Below are positions 5,972 to 8,690 of a stretch of DNA of 8,690 nt, piece by piece. The translations under genes and the position numbers were made by a program. The stretch covers positions 1 through 8,690 of the forward strand of contig JAOMYS010000039.1 of the NCBI GenBank assembly GCA_028372485.1. The letters run 5' to 3'. The first letter of the stretch is position 1, and each line of letters opens with the position of its first letter. The notes beneath the pieces are model-generated. The model was not told where the DNA came from. It worked only from the letters and a program-made list of their open reading frames with translations, and did no database searches. The stretch comes from Rickettsiaceae bacterium. Lineage in GTDB: Bacteria; Pseudomonadota; Alphaproteobacteria; Rickettsiales; Rickettsiaceae.

Positions 5972-6532
5972 ATGTCAGATAATTCTACAAATGGGGCAAA
6001 TTTAAGGGGTACTACTATCTTGTGTCTAAAGAAGGGCAAAGAAGTCGTGATTGCGGCAGATGGACAGGTATCTTTAGGAAATACAATAGTTAAGGGCAGT
6101 GCTAGAAAGTTGCGCACCTTATCAAACAATAAAATTATTGCAGGCTTTGCTGGATCTACTGCAGATGCATTTACTCTTTTTGAAAGGTTAGAGGCAAAAT
6201 TAGAAAAATATTCTAATCAGTTGCTTCGCAGTACGGTAGAACTTGCAAAAGATTGGCGTACTGACAAATATTTGAGAAGATTAGAGGCGATGCTGATTGT
6301 TGCTGATAAAGATAACATTCTAATTGTAACAGGTACAGGAGATGTACTTGAACCAGAGGATAACATAGCAGCCATCGGTTCTGGTGGAACATTTGCGCTT
6401 TCTGCAGCTAAGGCACTAATGTCATGTGAGAATAAAATGAGTGCAAAAGAAATTGCCTTAAAGTCAATGAATATAGCTGCTGATATTTGCGTATTCTCAA
6501 ACCATAATATTATAACTGAGAAAATTACATGA
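5972..6532 (+). CDS. hslV: ATP-dependent protease proteolytic subunit HslV (ClpQ)
   Basis: Threonine peptidase forming the double hexameric core of HslVU in the cytoplasm. 186 aa against 176 in E. coli; the excess is an N-terminal leader. The catalytic threonine is T14 in LRG-TTIL, so residues 1-13 should be removed by self-processing. Expected partners line up when numbered from T14: D30 (mature D17) in AADGQ, K46 (mature K33), and the GSGG turn at 136-139. [16 protein letters not shown] and [18 protein letters not shown] are diagnostic blocks. The protein is very close to Rickettsia HslV by memory. GAGGTG (5952-5957) lies 14 nt before the ATG, longer than ideal, but an in-frame TGA at 5951 excludes any earlier start. 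The stop overlaps the hslU start in ATGA. Confidence 0.97.
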   Translation: MSDNSTNGANLRGTTILCLKKGKEVVIAADGQVSLGNTIVKGSARKLRTLSNNKIIAGFAGSTADAFTLFERLEAKLEKYSNQLLRSTVELAKDWRTDKYLRRLEAMLIVADKDNILIVTGTGDVLEPEDNIAAIGSGGTFALSAAKALMSCENKMSAKEIALKSMNIAADICVFSNHNIITEKIT

Positions 6533-7854
6533 ATTTAAAAAATAAAATGGGACTGACTCCATCCCAGATAGTGTCTGAATTAGATAGGTTTATTGTAGGG
6601 CAAGAACCTGCAAAAAGGGCAGTAGCTGTTGCACTTCGCAATCGTTATCGTAGATCTCGCGTTGAAGAACCGATGCGTAGTGAAATTGTCCCTAAGAATA
6701 TTCTTATGATAGGGTCAACTGGTGTTGGTAAAACAGAAATTGCACGTAGGCTTTCAGCGCTTGCAAATGCTCCTTTTATTAAGATTGAAGCCACCAAATT
6801 TACGGAAGTAGGTTATGTGGGGCGTGACGTTGAGTCAATAGTACGTGACCTCGCAGAAAATGCAGTTTCTTATCATAAAAGAAAGGCCAAAGAATCTGTA
6901 AAAGAAAAAGCAAAGCTTAGAGCTATTGAACGTATCCTAGATACGGTTGTTGGCAAGTCTTCTACTTCTGAGACAAGAGGTAAATTCAGGGAAAAGATTT
7001 TAAACGGCGAACTTGATAGTACAGAAATTGATATTGACATTAAAGATGTAAGCCCTGCTGGAGCAAATATCGATATTCCTGGTATGCCAGGTAGTGCTAT
7101 GGGAGTTCTAAACATAGGAGATATGCTAGGCAAAGCTCTTGGTAATGAAAAAATGAAAAATAAAAGACTTTCCGTAGAAGATGCAATTGAGATTATTACA
7201 TCCGAAGAATCAGAGAGTATGATTGATGAAGAGAAGGTAATTGTAAATGCAGTAAGCTCCGTAGAAAATGATGGAATAGTCTTTTTAGACGAAATAGACA
7301 AAATTGCTTCTAGATTAGATTCCAGAGGGGGCGAGATAAGCAGAGAAGGGGTTCAAAGAGACCTTCTTCCTCTGATTGAAGGTACTAATGTTAGCACTAA
7401 ATATGGAGCCATAAAAACGGACCACATCCTGTTCATTGCATCTGGTGCTTTCCATTTATCTAAACCATCTGATTTATTGCCAGAACTTCAGGGTAGGCTA
7501 CCAATACGTGTAGAGATGGAATCTTTAACAAAAGAAGATTTAGTAAAAATTCTAACAGAGCCTGAGTCAAGCCTAATTAAGCAATATATGGCACTTTTAA
7601 AGACAGAAGGTGTAGAGGTAGAATTTACTAAAGCTGCAATATCAGAACTTGCAGAAAATGCTGCAAAATTTAATAGGGAAATAGAAGATATAGGGGCAAG
7701 ACGTTTGCACACTATTTTAGAAAAACTACTTGAGAAGGTGAGCTTTAATGCAAGTGATCTGAAAGAAAAGAAAGTTGTTGTTGATCCAAAATTCGTTAAG
7801 AATCAGCTTTCTGATTTTGCTCAAAATACTGATTTAGCTAAATTTATATTATAA
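6529..7854 (+). CDS. hslU: ATP-dependent protease ATPase subunit HslU (ClpY)
   Basis: AAA+ unfoldase that feeds substrates to HslV. 441 aa, essentially full length (E. coli 443). In order: N-terminal [17 protein letters not shown] (9-25); Walker A GSTGVGKT (62-69); pore loop GYVG (95-98); the inserted I-domain, about 110-240; Walker B VFLDEID (251-257); [16 protein letters not shown] (270-285); the [11 protein letters not shown] block with the arginine finger near R323; sensor-2 IGARRLH (388-394); and the C-terminal tail ending AKFIL, which docks into HslV. The usual proline of GPTGVGKT is serine, which I remember also from Rickettsia. The start at 6529 is supported by the ATGA overlap with hslV. 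Coupled translation would keep the two subunits balanced. Confidence 0.97.
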   Translation: MNLKNKMGLTPSQIVSELDRFIVGQEPAKRAVAVALRNRYRRSRVEEPMRSEIVPKNILMIGSTGVGKTEIARRLSALANAPFIKIEATKFTEVGYVGRDVESIVRDLAENAVSYHKRKAKESVKEKAKLRAIERILDTVVGKSSTSETRGKFREKILNGELDSTEIDIDIKDVSPAGANIDIPGMPGSAMGVLNIGDMLGKALGNEKMKNKRLSVEDAIEIITSEESESMIDEEKVIVNAVSSVENDGIVFLDEIDKIASRLDSRGGEISREGVQRDLLPLIEGTNVSTKYGAIKTDHILFIASGAFHLSKPSDLLPELQGRLPIRVEMESLTKEDLVKILTEPESSLIKQYMALLKTEGVEVEFTKAAISELAENAAKFNREIEDIGARRLHTILEKLLEKVSFNASDLKEKKVVVDPKFVKNQLSDFAQNTDLAKFIL

Positions 7855-7863
7855 AAAGAGTTA

Positions 7864-8690
7864 ATGATAACAAAAATATCCAGCCTGACCTTTAGTGGCG
7901 TTGATATTACCGATGTTGATGTTCAGGTACAAATTACCCCTGGAATACCTAAGTTTACCATAGTCGGGCTTGCAGATAAAACCATTGCTGAATCAAAGGA
8001 AAGGGTTAGTGCTGCTCTTTCATCAATAGGGCTTTCACTTCCTTCCAAGAAGATATTGGTAAATTTAGCACCAGCAGATCTTATAAAAGAAGGAAGCCAT
8101 TTTGACCTGCCGATTGGCGTAGCAATTCTTGCAGCGATGAATGTACTTCCTATAGATGCATTAAGGGATTATATGATACTTGGTGAGCTTTCACTAGATG
8201 GCGACATACTCCCAGTAAGTGGTGTGCTCCCTGTTGCAATGGGAGCAAGCGCAAGGAACAAAGGCGTGATTTGTGCAAAGCAAAACGGGTCAGAGGCTGC
8301 ATGGTCTGGTAATGACAGTGTATTAGCAGCTAGTAATTTGCTTGAATTGGTAAATCATTTTAAAGGTACTCAGGTGCTAAAATGCCCTAAGCCAAATCTA
8401 GATGATTCAGAAATGCACTATCCTGACCTCAAAGATATCAAGGGTCAAAAAATCGCAAAAAGAGCTTTAAAAATCGCAGCAGCTGGCGGGCACAATTTAT
8501 TGATGTTTGGGTCACCTGGTTCTGGGAAGTCCATGCTAGCTCAGAGACTACCTGGAATTATGCCTAAACTTGCGCCATCTGAAATACTCGAGTGTAGCAT
8601 GGTTGCAGGCGTTGCTGGTAAAATAAAAGATGGTTGCCTAATTAGAGAAAGACCTTTCAGATCACCTCACCATTCTTGCACAACAGCTGC
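7864..8690 (+). CDS. comM: ComM/YifB family AAA+ ATPase (Mg chelatase-like), 3' end outside window
   Basis: Partial: 275 complete codons of about 500, still open at the right edge. It begins ATG-ATA-ACA nine bases after the hslU stop, with AAAGAG just ahead of the start (short spacing). N-terminal ChlI-type domain: about 20-140, with ITPGIPKFTIVGLADK, NLAPADLIKEGSHFDLPI (67-84) and LGELSLDGDILPVSG (106-120). The AAA+ part starts after DIKGQ-IAKRALKIAAAGGHN (191-211) with Walker A GSPGSGKS (216-223) and reaches the RPFRSPHHS motif (263-271). ComM is a branch-migration helicase needed for integrating taken-up DNA in Vibrio and Haemophilus; many non-competent bacteria keep it with an unclear role. 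It probably shares the hslVU transcript. Confidence 0.93.
   Translation, partial: MITKISSLTFSGVDITDVDVQVQITPGIPKFTIVGLADKTIAESKERVSAALSSIGLSLPSKKILVNLAPADLIKEGSHFDLPIGVAILAAMNVLPIDALRDYMILGELSLDGDILPVSGVLPVAMGASARNKGVICAKQNGSEAAWSGNDSVLAASNLLELVNHFKGTQVLKCPKPNLDDSEMHYPDLKDIKGQKIAKRALKIAAAGGHNLLMFGSPGSGKSMLAQRLPGIMPKLAPSEILECSMVAGVAGKIKDGCLIRERPFRSPHHSCTTA

Noticed and set aside
6712..6735. HslU Walker A GSTGVGKT with serine in place of proline, as a possible defect
   Set aside because: All catalytic P-loop residues are present and I recall the same serine in Rickettsia HslU.
6873..7301. 142-codon minus-strand frame inside hslU
   Set aside because: Antisense to the conserved I-domain and Walker B of HslU; serine-rich translation typical of a shadow frame.
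1..8690. CRISPR array, tRNA/rRNA genes, insertion sequence or prophage genes
   Set aside because: No regularly spaced repeats, no tRNA-like cloverleaf, and no transposase or phage frames were found in the gaps.

Overview
The window looks like an AT-rich alphaproteobacterial chromosome segment, most probably from an obligate intracellular Rickettsiales species (Rickettsiaceae/Midichloriaceae type). The basis is recall, not a search. HslV and HslU read very much like Rickettsia proteins (HslV with an ADGQ box and a short leader before GTT; HslU with an [11 protein letters not shown]-loop and a C-terminal AKFIL). A DUF2628 membrane protein of rickettsial type is present, and the intergenic DNA carries short palindromic dispersed repeats of the kind common in that order. 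The genus cannot be resolved from this sequence.

Layout. Positions 1-240 are non-coding and repeat-rich. A complete uvrA (241-3108) lies on the minus strand. A 408-base gap (3109-3516) holds a likely uvrA promoter, several hairpins and a second copy of a repeat also found at the left end of the window. A compact minus-strand operon follows, transcribed from about 5900 down to 3517: DUF2628 membrane protein, HIT-family hydrolase, asd (aspartate-semialdehyde dehydrogenase) and a shortened glutamine-synthetase-like protein. The junctions are 1 nt, a 4-nt ATGA overlap, and 5 nt. A 98-bp divergent intergenic region (5874-5971) contains a perfect 14-bp palindrome and promoter-like sequences. On the plus strand, hslV and hslU (4-nt ATGA overlap) are followed after 9 nt by comM/yifB, which runs off the right edge.

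Functions. UvrA serves nucleotide excision repair. HslVU is the two-component ATP-dependent protease, translated in a coupled way. ComM is an AAA+ protein linked to processing of imported DNA in other bacteria. Asd feeds the diaminopimelate/lysine and threonine branches, of which diaminopimelate for peptidoglycan is the likely need in this lineage.

Most of the window is ordinary housekeeping. The item most worth attention is the 207-aa gene after asd. It has recognisable glutamine synthetase segments from both the N-terminal beta-grasp domain and the first part of the catalytic domain, but lacks the C-terminal half and has lost several active-site residues, while staying an open frame in an operon. 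Secondary items are the palindrome between the divergent operons and the hairpin-rich repeats around uvrA.
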